NCBI GenBank assembly: GCA_944325835.1
Contig: CALVBO010000003.1
Location: 62,001-126,000, forward strand
Length of the DNA stretch: 64,000 nt
Direction: 5' to 3'
DNA from: Candidatus Gastranaerophilales bacterium
GTDB lineage: Bacteria > Cyanobacteriota > Vampirovibrionia > Gastranaerophilales > Gastranaerophilaceae
Position numbers and translations under genes: made by a program. The stretch's first letter is position 1. Every line of letters starts with the position of its first letter. The notes under the pieces are model-generated. The model saw nothing but the letters and a program-made list of their open reading frames with translations, had not been told where the DNA came from and made no database searches. Below are positions 17,902 to 26,745 of the stretch, one piece after another.

Positions 17902-18561
17902 ATGAAAGCTTTTTTCATCGGACTTCTCGACTGGATTTATAAAAAGAAATGTTACTTTTGCCGCCGGTCGGACGAAAGCGTTAAAATGTGCTCCAAATGC
18001 TATGACAGTCTTGAGTTTCTGAGTTACGGCAAACGGTTTGCAATTGACGGCGTGAGTGTTTATGTTGCAGGAGTGTATGAAAAAAATCTTCAAAAACTCA
18101 TACGCGGTCTGAAATACCACAACCAGCGTGATTTAGCTTTTTATCAGGCAAAATTTATGTGGGAATACTGGCAGCATATTACGGATGAAACCGGTTTTGA
18201 AGTAGTACCGGTACCGCTTCACAAAGACCGCCAGTCCAAACGGCGCTACAACCACATGGAACTCGTTGCCGAAGAATTTTGCAGGCTTTCGGGGAATATT
18301 TTGAACACAAAACTTATAAAACGCGTGAAAAATACAAGACCGCAATACAAGCTCACCCCTGCCGAACGCGCAGAAAATCTTCATAATGCATTTGAAGTTG
18401 ACAAATCCGCGCTTCCCGCCTCCGCGCACACTTGTGGTAAAATATTAATACTGGATGACATCTGTACAACAGGTTCAACCTTTGCCGAGATGATTAAAAC
18501 CCTAAAAGAGGCAGGCATTACGGATATAACCTGTTTTGCAACAACCACACCAAAGCTATGA
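17902..18561 (+). CDS. comF: ComF family phosphoribosyltransferase-like protein
   Basis: 219 residues. An N-terminal four-cysteine zinc finger (CYFC, CSKC) precedes a type I phosphoribosyltransferase domain with the PRPP-binding motif ILILDDICTTGST. ComF proteins act in DNA uptake during natural transformation, at the step after the pilus-like machinery; the type IV pilus genes in the window fit that. AAGGAG nine bases before the ATG supports the start. The next gene begins inside its stop codon (ATGA). Confidence 0.88.
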   Translation: MKAFFIGLLDWIYKKKCYFCRRSDESVKMCSKCYDSLEFLSYGKRFAIDGVSVYVAGVYEKNLQKLIRGLKYHNQRDLAFYQAKFMWEYWQHITDETGFEVVPVPLHKDRQSKRRYNHMELVAEEFCRLSGNILNTKLIKRVKNTRPQYKLTPAERAENLHNAFEVDKSALPASAHTCGKILILDDICTTGSTFAEMIKTLKEAGITDITCFATTTPKL

Positions 18562-18845
18562 TATTAAACGAATTTTCAAAATATATTCAGACAAAAAACG
18601 AAGAAATCATAAATAATCAATCCACGGCCGTAAATATTTTATCGGACTGGATTCGCTCTATTATGTCCAAAAACCCCAAGACCAACGTGGAAAAGATTAT
18701 CCACTCAGAAATAACGCTTGCACAAAATAAATACAATGAATTTCTGATAATCGGTAAATCTGAAAGCGGGCGCGTTTTAATGAACGCACTTTACAATTAC
18801 GCGCTCAGCTATGAACATTATATTCTCGCCAAAACACTAAATTAG
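18558..18845 (+). CDS. Hypothetical protein coupled to comF
   Basis: 95 residues, mainly helical by eye (NEEIINNQSTAVNILSDWIRSIM, EITLAQNKYNEFLIIGKSESGR), no signal or membrane segment. Its ATG overlaps the comF stop codon by four bases, which argues for translation coupled to comF. No family is recognised. Its stop codon overlaps that of the convergent gene at 18842. Confidence 0.55.
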   Translation: MILNEFSKYIQTKNEEIINNQSTAVNILSDWIRSIMSKNPKTNVEKIIHSEITLAQNKYNEFLIIGKSESGRVLMNALYNYALSYEHYILAKTLN

Positions 18846-19264
18846 CGTATTCCGAATACCATTTTGAAATACGATTTAATCTGTTCGCCTCTGGTATTGA
18901 AGCCGTTTTCACGTTTCTTTTGAGCGTCAACGTTTAAAATATGTTCTCTTAGTTTGCGGGCATTATCTTCAACGCCGTCCTCTATTTTTGCATTTGCTTT
19001 AATAACATAATTTTCGCTTTGAATATCGTTATTTAAATATCTGAAATTTGACTGAAAAGCAAGGTAAGGTCTTTTTGGTCTTTTAGCACCTGTATTTGTC
19101 ACAAAAACATCAAAAGTTTTTTGCGCAAGAAGCTGTTCATTTGTAGTGCCGTCAAGCGGATATTTAATAACTTCGTTAAAATGTCTTGCGACAGCACCTT
19201 TCATACGTTTGGCTTTAATAAAACTGCCTTCAAAATTATTCTTATCGACACTGTTAATTTGCAT
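18842..19264 (-). CDS. Hypothetical protein of 140 residues
   Basis: Soluble, basic protein starting MQINSVDKNNFEGSF. The first residues resemble the N-termini of other proteins of unknown role in this lineage, such as the 34.7 kb radical SAM protein (INFGAN). The rest (KRMKGAVARHFNEVIKYP, KRPYLAFQSNFRYL) is not recognised. It is a single-gene unit. Confidence 0.55.
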   Translation of the reverse strand: MQINSVDKNNFEGSFIKAKRMKGAVARHFNEVIKYPLDGTTNEQLLAQKTFDVFVTNTGAKRPKRPYLAFQSNFRYLNNDIQSENYVIKANAKIEDGVEDNARKLREHILNVDAQKKRENGFNTRGEQIKSYFKMVFGIR

Positions 19265-19434
19265 GGGGTAAGCCTTTCTTTTTACTGCTTACAGTGTAGC
19301 ACAAATAAAAAAAGTCAAACTATTAAGTTTTGTAACAATATTAAAAGTATATAGCAATTATATACTCAAAAAATACTTTATAGATATGTAAGACATAAGT
19401 CAAACGATAACAAGCATTAAATTAACACGAGATA

Positions 19435-19533
19435 TACAACTAACACACACTACCTACTACACACTAACCTTCTACACACATGAGGAATTAAACAAGATTC
19501 CAATTGAACCTATCATCCGATAGGTTTTTTTTT
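19435..19533 (+). ncRNA. Candidate small RNA ending in an intrinsic terminator
   Basis: An intergenic, G-poor, CA-rich stretch (repeated ACACAC/CTACAC) with no reading frame ends in a strong terminator: AACCTATC/GATAGGTT plus nine T (19507-19533). No gene lies upstream on this strand, so the terminator is an orphan. An AACACGAG near the assumed 5' end and CA-rich body recur at 57.4 kb. The 5' end is a guess. Confidence 0.35.
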
Positions 19534-19536
19534 GCC

Positions 19537-20145
19537 GCCGAGCAGAGGCAGGAAGCAAGGCTTTGCCTTGCGGACAGTTGAGCAACCGACGCACGAAACC
19601 ACGCTTTCGGGCGCGGGGGCGAACGGTGCCGTTTAACGTGAGGCGGAAGCGTAAGCCGATGCTCGCCGGCGGTCAAGCCGGTTCCTTAATAGGTTGGTTT
19701 GTTACCATTTAGCGATTAACCAATTATGGGTGACACTCAGTGTCCAGGCGAGCATAATATCAGCGACGTTTCCAGATTTTGCGGATGTTGATAACATCCG
19801 CTGAAAATCTGTCAGGAGCTTTTGCGCCGAGCAGAGGCAAGAAGCAAGGCTTTGCCTTGCGGACAGTTGAGCAACCGACGCACGAAACCACGCTTTCGGG
19901 CGCGGGTGCGAACGGTGCCGTTTAACGCGAGGCGGACGCGTAAGCCGATGCTCGCCGGCGGTCAAGCCGGTTCCTTAATAGGTTGGTTTGTTACCATTTA
20001 GCGATTAACCAATTATGGGTGACACTCAGTGTCCAGGCGAGCATAATATCAGCGACGTTTCCAGATTTTGCGGATGTTGATAACATCCGCTGAAAATCTG
20101 TCAGGAGCTTTTGCGCCGAGCAGAGGCAGGAAAGCAAGGCTTGCC
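19537..20145 (+). repeat. 289-bp tandem repeat, 2.1 copies (family B)
   Basis: Unit 1 is 19537-19825, unit 2 is 19826-20114, and a 30-base start of a third follows. The two full units differ at only about five bases by eye. Each unit contains GCAAGGC-TTT-GCCTTGC, a GC-rich part ending GTTTAACGTGAGGCG, the palindrome GACACTCAGTGTC, and a long hairpin around GCGGATGTT/AACATCCGC. No convincing gene lies inside. A short relative is at 47922. The gap from 19265 to the repeat is otherwise AT-rich and empty apart from the candidate RNA. Confidence 0.9.
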
Positions 20146-20156
20146 ACACAGACAAT

Positions 20157-20186
20157 AAAAAGGGCGGGTTTAAAAACCCGCCCTTT
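20157..20186 (-). terminator. Terminator of the transporter gene
   Basis: AAAAGGGCGGGTTT/AAACCCGCCCTTTT hairpin just 3' of the minus-strand transporter; symmetric, so it can stop transcription from both sides. Confidence 0.85.
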
Positions 20187-20190
20187 TAAA

Positions 20191-21567
20191 CTATTTCTTT
20201 TCGTTCTGCCAGAGCATTGCGCATATAATAATACAAATTGCAGCAGAGGCAATCCAGAACGTTAGTGCGCCGTTCCAGCCGAAGTGGTCAACCATAAATC
20301 CGGTACCGGTAGCTGAAAGCACAGCGCCAACGTAGCCGAAGGTTCCGGTAAAGCCGGTTGCAGCTGATGCAACTTTTTTAGAGCTGCTTTCTACCGCGCA
20401 AAGCCCGCCAATCATCATTTGAGGGCCGTAAGTGAATGCACCTAAAAGTCCGATTAGCACAAAGTCAAGTGCGCTGATTGTATTGAATTTTAACAACACA
20501 AGACAAACTACAACGCCGATTAAGTAAATCAGGTTAACCGGTGCGCGTTTACCTTTAAAAACTTTATCAGAAATAACGCCCGCACAAACGGTTCCTGCAA
20601 TACCGACAAGCGGCAAAGAGCTTAATTTTAATGATGCGAGTTCAATACTGTTAGCTTTTGCCTCGCTCAAATATTTAATCATCCAGTCCTCTGCGCCAAA
20701 TCTGATTACGTAAACAAAAACGTAAGCGATAGCAAGCAGCCAGATTGTTTTGTTGAAAAGAATGTTTTCTTTAAAAACTTCTAAATAAGTTCTGTTATCA
20801 ACTTCACAGCCTGCATCTTTTTTAACGGTTTTTTCTTCTCTGTAAGATTCAATATCAGGAAGCCCGAGCGACTGCGGTTTATCTCTTAGTCTGTTGTAAA
20901 GCCATACAGCGACAAGGATTGCAAAAGTACCCGGAACAAAGAATGCCATTCTCCAGCCGAAGTGAGCTGCCAGATAGCCGCAGATTATAACGCTTAAGAA
21001 AGTTCCCATCTGGTGAGAGCAAGACCAGAGCGACCATTTAGTTCCGCGTTCGGAATTTGAATACCAGTAGGTCAAGCTTTTCGCAACAGCCGGAAACCCT
21101 GCTGACTGGAACCAACCGCTTGCACCCCAGAAAAATACGAACAACCATAAAAGGATAGTATTTGTCGGGAGTCCGAAGAAGGTAAATTCACCCGGAGTGA
21201 TAAATACTGCCGACAGTGCAAAGCAGATATTTGCAATTGCGGTCATAATAAGTGCTGTAGGCAGGAACTTTCTAACATCCGAGCCGTCAGCCAGAACTCC
21301 GTTTACAAACTTTCCGATACCGTAAGTTAAATAAAGAGAACTTCCCAACAAACCGAGTTCGGTATTTGTAAAGTTAAATTCTTCACTCAACCCAGGCAGG
21401 GCAACCGCAATATTTTTCTTACACAGATAAAAAACAGTGTAACCTATAAAACAAGCGTAAAAAATTCTTAAACGCCAGTGTGCATACATTTTGTCAACTT
21501 TTGCGCTGTCCTCAATAACCGGAAGGGACGGCGGTTCTTTAAAAAAATCAAAAAATTTATTTGCCAT
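20191..21567 (-). CDS. MFS transporter, organophosphate:phosphate antiporter (GlpT/UhpT/UhpC) family
   Basis: 458 residues with about twelve membrane segments. The signature RIFYACFIGYTVFYLCKKNIAVALPGL and the GKFVNGVLADGSDVRKFLP loop, plus GWRMAFFVPG, are typical of the organophosphate:Pi antiporter family, which exchanges phosphate for glycerol-3-phosphate or hexose phosphates. The substrate cannot be fixed. The start overlaps the upstream exonuclease gene by 11 bases, suggesting co-transcription. Confidence 0.88.
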   Translation of the reverse strand: MANKFFDFFKEPPSLPVIEDSAKVDKMYAHWRLRIFYACFIGYTVFYLCKKNIAVALPGLSEEFNFTNTELGLLGSSLYLTYGIGKFVNGVLADGSDVRKFLPTALIMTAIANICFALSAVFITPGEFTFFGLPTNTILLWLFVFFWGASGWFQSAGFPAVAKSLTYWYSNSERGTKWSLWSCSHQMGTFLSVIICGYLAAHFGWRMAFFVPGTFAILVAVWLYNRLRDKPQSLGLPDIESYREEKTVKKDAGCEVDNRTYLEVFKENILFNKTIWLLAIAYVFVYVIRFGAEDWMIKYLSEAKANSIELASLKLSSLPLVGIAGTVCAGVISDKVFKGKRAPVNLIYLIGVVVCLVLLKFNTISALDFVLIGLLGAFTYGPQMMIGGLCAVESSSKKVASAATGFTGTFGYVGAVLSATGTGFMVDHFGWNGALTFWIASAAICIIICAMLWQNEKK

Positions 21568-22483
21568 AATTATTTGCCTTTATAACTTGTATATTTCTAT
21601 TTTCAGACACTTCAAATCTTGCACTGCACAGAATATCTTTTTGTTCATCAGTCAGCCCGTGGCCGTTTGCAAGCCTGTCCAGAAACCCGTTGTTTAATTT
21701 GATAGCTTTGCCTAACGCCCCGACTTCAATAAGAACATCTTTCACTTTATCAAAATCATAACCGAAGGATTGCTTAGAAGTATAAGTCAGGGTTTCGCCG
21801 GTCTGCGAAACAATCGGTGTTCCGCCGTTTTCGAAATAAATTTTGAAAACAGACTTCAAATCCTGCAATTCAGACTGCAAGGTTGTAACTGTATTTTGTA
21901 TACGCAGAAATCTTTCAAAAAGATATTCAACATTTTCAAGCTGTTTAACCTCCCAGTTGAATTTCTGGTTAAAAAGTTTTTTCAATTTAGGGTAAGCAAG
22001 CGCCAGAGCCATTGTATCAGCCATTGCGCGATGGTGGTTAACAAGTTCCACCGAAAATCTTTTACTTAAAGCGTCAAGTCCGTGGGATTCCAGATCAGGA
22101 AAAACTTCTCTGAACATTTGCTGCGAATCAACGCGGGCATTTTCAATTTCCTTTCCGAAAACACGTTTGGAAGCCTCATTCAGGAACGAATAGTCAAAAA
22201 TAGCGTTGTGCGCAACTATCGGATAATCTTCAATAAATTCAATAATTTTCGGCATCGCCTCCGCTTCTGTCGGTGCATCGGCAACCATTTCCTGTGTAAT
22301 CCCGTGTATTGCAATACTTGATTTTCTAATATGCTGTTCAGGGTTAATCAATGTCTGAAACGAATCCTTAATCTTTCCGTTTTCAAGCCTTACAGCTGCG
22401 AACTCAACCAATCTCTCTCTTGTGAAATCTAATCCCGTAGTTTCGGTATCTAAAACAATCTCGATTACTTTTTTTCTTGCCAT
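21557..22483 (-). CDS. DnaQ-like 3'-5' exonuclease (DEDDh)
   Basis: 308 residues. Exo I DTETTG (D12, E14), Exo II AHNAIFDYSFL and Exo III HHRAMADT give the four DEDDh residues of the DNA polymerase III epsilon family within the first 170 residues. The C-terminal 140 residues are helical and unassigned, so it may be a stand-alone repair exonuclease and not the replicative proofreader. Start 22483 has AGGA eight bases upstream; the frame is open 13 codons further but without a ribosome site. Confidence 0.88.
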   Translation of the reverse strand: MARKKVIEIVLDTETTGLDFTRERLVEFAAVRLENGKIKDSFQTLINPEQHIRKSSIAIHGITQEMVADAPTEAEAMPKIIEFIEDYPIVAHNAIFDYSFLNEASKRVFGKEIENARVDSQQMFREVFPDLESHGLDALSKRFSVELVNHHRAMADTMALALAYPKLKKLFNQKFNWEVKQLENVEYLFERFLRIQNTVTTLQSELQDLKSVFKIYFENGGTPIVSQTGETLTYTSKQSFGYDFDKVKDVLIEVGALGKAIKLNNGFLDRLANGHGLTDEQKDILCSARFEVSENRNIQVIKANNYGK

Positions 22484-22568
22484 ATTTATATCCTGTTGGT
22501 TTCCCCCACAATGATAGCACAAAAATAAAATTTATGCTAAAATATACGAAAGTAAAAGGAGAGATATT

Positions 22569-22895
22569 ATGGCAAAAGCTATTGATATAAGTGATTTAAC
22601 TTTTGAAGATGAGGTTTTAAATTCCAATGTGCCTGTAATGGTTGACTTCTGGGCAAGCTGGTGTGCTCCGTGCAGAAAGCTTTCACCTCTTCTGGATGAA
22701 GTTGCAAACGAATTCGGCGACAAAATTAAGTTCGTAAAAATTAACACTGATGATAATATGAAGGTTGCAAAAGACTATTCAATAAGCGGGCTGCCGAGTG
22801 TATTGATCTTCAAAGACGGCAAAGCGCTTGAAAGAATGGTGGGTTTTGTGCCAAAATCTACAATAATCGCAAATATTGAAAAACATTTGGTATAA
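22569..22895 (+). CDS. trxA: Thioredoxin
   Basis: 108 residues, the normal length. The active site is WCAPC in place of the usual WCGPC, which may alter redox potential. The cis-proline region SGLPSVLIF and the C-terminal helix are normal. AGGAGA precedes the ATG. First of a plus-strand series trxA-uppS-rdgB. Confidence 0.95.
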   Translation: MAKAIDISDLTFEDEVLNSNVPVMVDFWASWCAPCRKLSPLLDEVANEFGDKIKFVKINTDDNMKVAKDYSISGLPSVLIFKDGKALERMVGFVPKSTIIANIEKHLV

Positions 22896-22899
22896 TTTA

Positions 22900-23619
22900 A
22901 TGCTGGAAGTTGAAAAGATAAAAGATAAAGTCAAAACCACCGGTTTAAAACACATAGCAATAATTATGGACGGCAACCGCCGTTGGGCAAAAGAGAAGAA
23001 TTTACCGTCTATGATCGGTCACAAAAAAGGCGTTGATGCACTGAAAGCAACAATGCGCGCCTGCGACGATTTCGGTATAAAATACCTGACGGTTTATGCG
23101 TTTTCAACTGAAAACTGGAATCGCAAGCCGGAAGAAGTTGAATTTCTGATGAATTTACTCGGTGAAACACTCAAAAACCAGCTGGCTGAAATGCACGAAA
23201 ACAATGTTGTAATAAGTTTTATCGGCGACACAACGAAATTAAGCGCAAAATTGCAGGAAATTCTGCGCCACGCTGTTGAAGTAACCCGAAATAACACCGG
23301 AGTTCATCTTCAAATCGCGTTCAACTACGGTTCGCGCGCTGAAATTACCCGCGCCGTAAAAAATATTATAGCAAGCGGCGTCAAATCAGATGAAGTAACA
23401 GAGGATTTAATCAGCCAAAACCTTTACACTTCAAATATTCCGGATCCGGATTTACTCATCAGAACCGGCGGAGAATTAAGAATTTCCAACTACCTTCTGT
23501 GGCAGATTGCTTATTCTGAAATACTTATCCTGTCAAAGTTCTGGCCGGAATTTGGAAAAGAAGAACTGGCTGACGCCATTATGGAATTTGAACACAGACA
23601 ACGAAGATACGGAAGGTAA
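22900..23619 (+). CDS. uppS: Isoprenyl (undecaprenyl) diphosphate synthase
   Basis: 239 residues. The cis-prenyltransferase motif HIAIIMDGNRRWAKE holds the catalytic aspartate; FSTENWNR, LLIRTGGELRISNYLLWQ and the end EFEHRQRRYGR complete the family signature. It makes the C55 lipid carrier for peptidoglycan and surface glycans. The start is ATG 22900, four bases after the trxA stop; the earlier TTG inside trxA is less likely. No strong ribosome site is seen, so translation may be coupled to trxA. Confidence 0.94.
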   Translation: MLEVEKIKDKVKTTGLKHIAIIMDGNRRWAKEKNLPSMIGHKKGVDALKATMRACDDFGIKYLTVYAFSTENWNRKPEEVEFLMNLLGETLKNQLAEMHENNVVISFIGDTTKLSAKLQEILRHAVEVTRNNTGVHLQIAFNYGSRAEITRAVKNIIASGVKSDEVTEDLISQNLYTSNIPDPDLLIRTGGELRISNYLLWQIAYSEILILSKFWPEFGKEELADAIMEFEHRQRRYGR

Positions 23620-23620
23620 T

Positions 23621-24217
23621 ATGAAAATAGTTTTTGCAACAGGAAATGCTCATAAGCTTGAAGAATTAAGAGAAATAACCGAATTTGTCACAGGCAGCGC
23701 GGATTTTATTGAGTTTTCAACCCCGCCAAAACCCTTTGACCCTGATGAAAACGGCTCAACTTTTGAAGAAAATTCACTCATAAAAGCCCGCGAAGCAAAC
23801 CGTCTTACCGGCATGATGACACTTGCGGACGACTCTGGACTTTGCGTTGAAGCACTTGACGGCAGACCCGGCTTGCACTCTGCACGCTACGCGGCCGGAC
23901 AGGATGAAAAAATAGAAAAACTTCTTGCCGAAATGGAGGGCAAAACCAACCGCCGCGCAAAATTTGTCTGCGCAATGACACTTCTGGATGAAAACGGTGA
24001 AATACTTTATCAGGAAAAAGGCGAATGCCACGGAGAAATCGCCCTAAAACGCGCCGGCACCAACGGTTTTGGTTTTGACCCCGTATTTATTGCCGATGAA
24101 GAAAACCCCGAAAAAATAACGCTTGCACAAATGTCTGACCTGCAAAAAAACAGGATTTCGCACCGTGCAAACGCACTCAAAGCAGTACTCCGCCACATGC
24201 CGCTCCCGATAAAGTGA
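23621..24217 (+). CDS. rdgB: XTP/dITP diphosphatase (RdgB/HAM1)
   Basis: 198 residues starting MKIVFATGNAHKLEELREI, the nucleotide-binding signature; TLADDSGLCVEALDGRPG and GTNGFGFDPVFI are the other family motifs. It removes deaminated purine nucleotides from the pool. The start is one base after uppS, with GGAAGG upstream. The last dozen codons (KAVLRHMPLPIK) coincide with the cap of a family A repeat, so the repeat may have replaced the original C-terminus. Confidence 0.93.
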   Translation: MKIVFATGNAHKLEELREITEFVTGSADFIEFSTPPKPFDPDENGSTFEENSLIKAREANRLTGMMTLADDSGLCVEALDGRPGLHSARYAAGQDEKIEKLLAEMEGKTNRRAKFVCAMTLLDENGEILYQEKGECHGEIALKRAGTNGFGFDPVFIADEENPEKITLAQMSDLQKNRISHRANALKAVLRHMPLPIK

Positions 24218-24278
24218 GGCCTCGCGTATCCCTCTCAAAAAACAGCTCACCGGACTGTTTTTTCGACAGAGTTCAGCT
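24180..24278 (-). repeat. Family A repeat, degenerate copy overlapping the rdgB 3' end
   Basis: Read on the minus strand it contains the hairpin AAAAAACAG/CTGTTTTTT, GAGAGGGA, and ends GTGGCGGAGTACTGCTTT, matching the 3' half of the copies at 3.8 and 31.6 kb. The 5' cap and hairpin 1 are lost. The cap lies inside the rdgB coding region. Confidence 0.7.
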
Positions 24279-24392
24279 TAAGCAAAAAAGCTCTAAATCA
24301 CCTCAAAAGCCCCGCATAATCAGTAATTTGACCATTCCGGCATAGTATCTTTTTGATACTAAAGGTATAAATAAAGGGTTTGAATGATTTTT

Positions 24393-24467
24393 GCGGAGAT
24401 AAATGTCGCATATCTCCGCATATTTTGCGGAGATACTCTTGAAAATCTCCGCACATTTTGTTATAAT
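24393..24467 (+). promoter_or_regulatory. Promoter and double-palindrome operator of the Fic gene
   Basis: Two inverted repeats of GCGGAGAT/ATCTCCGC: arms at 24393 and 24412, and at 24427 and 24445. The second overlaps the promoter TTGAAA (24439-24444), 17-base spacer, TATAAT (24462-24467). The ATG at 24477 is nine bases after the -10 box, leaving almost no leader. This looks like tight autorepression by the winged-helix end of the Fic protein. Confidence 0.75.
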
Positions 24468-24476
24468 ATACACAGG

Positions 24477-25580
24477 ATGAAAAAATATATCTGGCAAAAT
24501 AAAAATTTCCCTGATTTCACGTATGATAAGGAAACAATTCTGAAACTTCTTACACAGGTGAAGCTGCAAGAAGGGCTTTTGCTTGGAAAAATTGAGGGAT
24601 TAGGGTTTGAACACAATCGCAGGGCACTACTCAGCACCCTTACGGAAGATATTGTAAAATCAAACGAAATTGAAGGTTTAAGTTTAGATATCAATCAGGT
24701 TCGCTCCTCAATCGGCAGGCGGCTCGGGATAGACACCGCAGGTGATGTGACAATCGAGCGCAATGTTGAAGGCATCGTTGAAATGATGCTTGATGCAACA
24801 CAAAATTTCGACAGAGAAATGAGTGAAGAAAGACTTTTTGGCTGGCAAGCTGCAATGTTTCCGGGCGGTTATAACGGGCTTTACAAAATTAAAACCGGCG
24901 CATACAGAGATGACGCCAACGGCCCTATGCAGGTGGTTTCAGGTGCAATCGGCCATGAAAAAGTTCACTATGAAGCTCCGCCCGCCGACACTATAACAAA
25001 AGAAATGAACCGGCTGATTGAATACATCAACAACGATACAGAGGATACTGACCTAATAATAAAAGCCGCAATCGTTCATTTATGGTTTGTCATAATCCAC
25101 CCGTTTGAAGACGGCAACGGCAGAATTGCGCGCGCCTTAACGGATATGCTTCTGGCACGCAGTGAAAATTCTTCCAACCGCTTCTACTCTATGTCCGCGC
25201 AGATAAAAAAAGTAAGAAATTCATACTACGAAATTTTACAGTTGACACAGAAGGATTCTGTTGACATAACCTGCTGGCTCAAGTGGTTTCTTGAAAACCT
25301 CATCCTTGCTATAAAAAATTCAGACATACTTCTAAAAAGTGTTCTTGCAAGAGCGGAATTCTGGAAAAAACACGCCCTTACACCTCTGAATGAGCGTCAG
25401 ATAAAAATATTAAACAAAATTCTGGAGGATTTTGAAGGTAAACTTACAACAACAAAGTGGGCGAAAATGTGTAATTGTTCGCAGGATACCGCAACAAGAG
25501 ATATTACAGATCTCATAAACAAGGGTATCTTGAGTAAACACGGCGAGGCAAGGGCAACGCATTATCTTATAAATATATAA
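24477..25580 (+). CDS. Fic-family AMPylase with C-terminal winged helix-turn-helix
   Basis: 367 residues. The Fic motif HPFEDGNGR (H208-R216) is intact. The auto-inhibitory motif SNEIEG (S62-G67) lies N-terminal, making it a class II Fic protein. The C-terminus (about 320-367: TTTKWAKMCNCSQDTATRDI, then LINKGILSK) is a winged helix that may bind the palindromes upstream. Fic proteins transfer AMP from ATP to target hydroxyls. The longer upstream frame runs through the operator and is not used. The target is unknown. Confidence 0.92.
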   Translation: MKKYIWQNKNFPDFTYDKETILKLLTQVKLQEGLLLGKIEGLGFEHNRRALLSTLTEDIVKSNEIEGLSLDINQVRSSIGRRLGIDTAGDVTIERNVEGIVEMMLDATQNFDREMSEERLFGWQAAMFPGGYNGLYKIKTGAYRDDANGPMQVVSGAIGHEKVHYEAPPADTITKEMNRLIEYINNDTEDTDLIIKAAIVHLWFVIIHPFEDGNGRIARALTDMLLARSENSSNRFYSMSAQIKKVRNSYYEILQLTQKDSVDITCWLKWFLENLILAIKNSDILLKSVLARAEFWKKHALTPLNERQIKILNKILEDFEGKLTTTKWAKMCNCSQDTATRDITDLINKGILSKHGEARATHYLINI

Positions 25581-25608
25581 AAACGGAGGCCTTTGCCTCC
25601 GTTTTTTA
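25579..25608 (+). terminator. Terminator between fic and convergent yajQ
   Basis: AAAACGGAGGC/GCCTCCGTTTT with a short loop and T6; it overlaps the stop codon of yajQ and probably serves both genes. Confidence 0.85.
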
Positions 25609-26106
25609 TCTGTAATTTGTAAATTGCAACGGATAATCGTACTTATCTTCTTTAGCGCGCAAAGCCTTGATTACAGACTGCAAATCGTCCTTGTCTTTGC
25701 CCGAAACTCTTACCTGATCTCCCTGAATTGATGCCTGAACTTTAATCTTCATATCTTTAATATCAGCAACAATCTTTTTGGCAAGCTCTTGAGTCAAACC
25801 TTTTTTGAGTTTATAAACCTGCCTTAACTTACCGCCAAGAGCATTTTCAACAGGCTGAGGATCCAAAATTCTGATATTTAAACCTCTTTTGCACATCTTA
25901 GATTGCAATATATCGTAAATATTGCGTAACTTCATATCATCAGTCGTGGTAATTGTTATTTCTTTATCACCGTCCAGCTCAACTTCTGAGCCCGAATCCT
26001 TTAAGTCAAAACGTGACGCAACATCTCTTTTAACCTGATCAACCGCGTTAACAAGCTCCTGTTTATCAAACTCGGACACAATATCAAAACTGCAATCTTT
26101 TGCCAT
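25606..26106 (-). CDS. yajQ: YajQ-family nucleotide-binding protein
   Basis: 166 residues, full family length, beginning AKDCSFDIVSEFDKQELVNAV and ending DDLQSVIKALRAKEDKYDYPLQFTNYR, both diagnostic. YajQ proteins bind nucleotides; some bind cyclic di-GMP and act as effectors. The exact role here is unknown. Single-gene unit. Confidence 0.94.
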   Translation of the reverse strand: MAKDCSFDIVSEFDKQELVNAVDQVKRDVASRFDLKDSGSEVELDGDKEITITTTDDMKLRNIYDILQSKMCKRGLNIRILDPQPVENALGGKLRQVYKLKKGLTQELAKKIVADIKDMKIKVQASIQGDQVRVSGKDKDDLQSVIKALRAKEDKYDYPLQFTNYR

Positions 26107-26150
26107 AATTAACCCCCTTATCTTTAGACAAGAGAATTATAGCATAAAAA

Positions 26151-26591
26151 TTACGGCGTAGGAGCTTTTCTAAACCAGCTTATAGGATTATACCATTTTT
26201 TAGTACCGGCAGTACCTGAAGGTGCATGGTTTTTAATCCTGCTAAATCCATCTGTAATACTATTTTTTGCCCTTGTGTACCACGGTAATTTTTTACCTTT
26301 TAAAAATCCTGCAAGCATACCTAAACCGATTACGCCAAGCGCAACTTTACCGAAATTCAGCAGACTGTTTTCCGCGCTCTTTTCACGGGACTTTAAAAGA
26401 TTAACTGTATCCTGTTTAAGGTTTGGTTTCAAAGTTACACCGCCAAGATAATTGGTGTTGTAAAACGGAGCCATTCCAAGACCGCCGTACATTGAACCCA
26501 TACCCAATACTGACGGGTCAAATTCAAACATAGGCATGCCTGACGACATCAAATCTCTGTACATTGGGGGTGTATACAATTCACCAATCAT
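26151..26591 (-). CDS. Hypothetical protein with one hydrophobic segment
   Basis: 146 residues. A methionine/glycine-rich N-terminus (GMPMFEFDPSVLGMGSMYGG) is followed by a hydrophobic helix at about 82-100 (VALGVIGLGMLAGFLKG) and a basic tail rich in W/K. Not recognised; similar short Gly/Met-rich proteins are common in this lineage. The gap to rplT (26592-26745) holds nothing I can identify. Confidence 0.5.
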   Translation of the reverse strand: MIGELYTPPMYRDLMSSGMPMFEFDPSVLGMGSMYGGLGMAPFYNTNYLGGVTLKPNLKQDTVNLLKSREKSAENSLLNFGKVALGVIGLGMLAGFLKGKKLPWYTRAKNSITDGFSRIKNHAPSGTAGTKKWYNPISWFRKAPTP

Positions 26592-26745
26592 TTTCTACCA
26601 ACCTTACAATTTTTATACAGTTTAGCCACCGGTCAGCAAACCATAGTTGCAGGCAGACGGCTACTGCTTTTTACAAAATAACCTTTTACATATATATAAA
26701 GTTATTTTCCATAAAATTATTGCCATGGTTGTAAAGATTTGTAAC

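Noticed and set aside
19488-19965. Two nearly identical minus-strand frames in the 289-bp repeat
   Set aside because: They follow the repeat, end differently in each unit and have no ribosome site or family.
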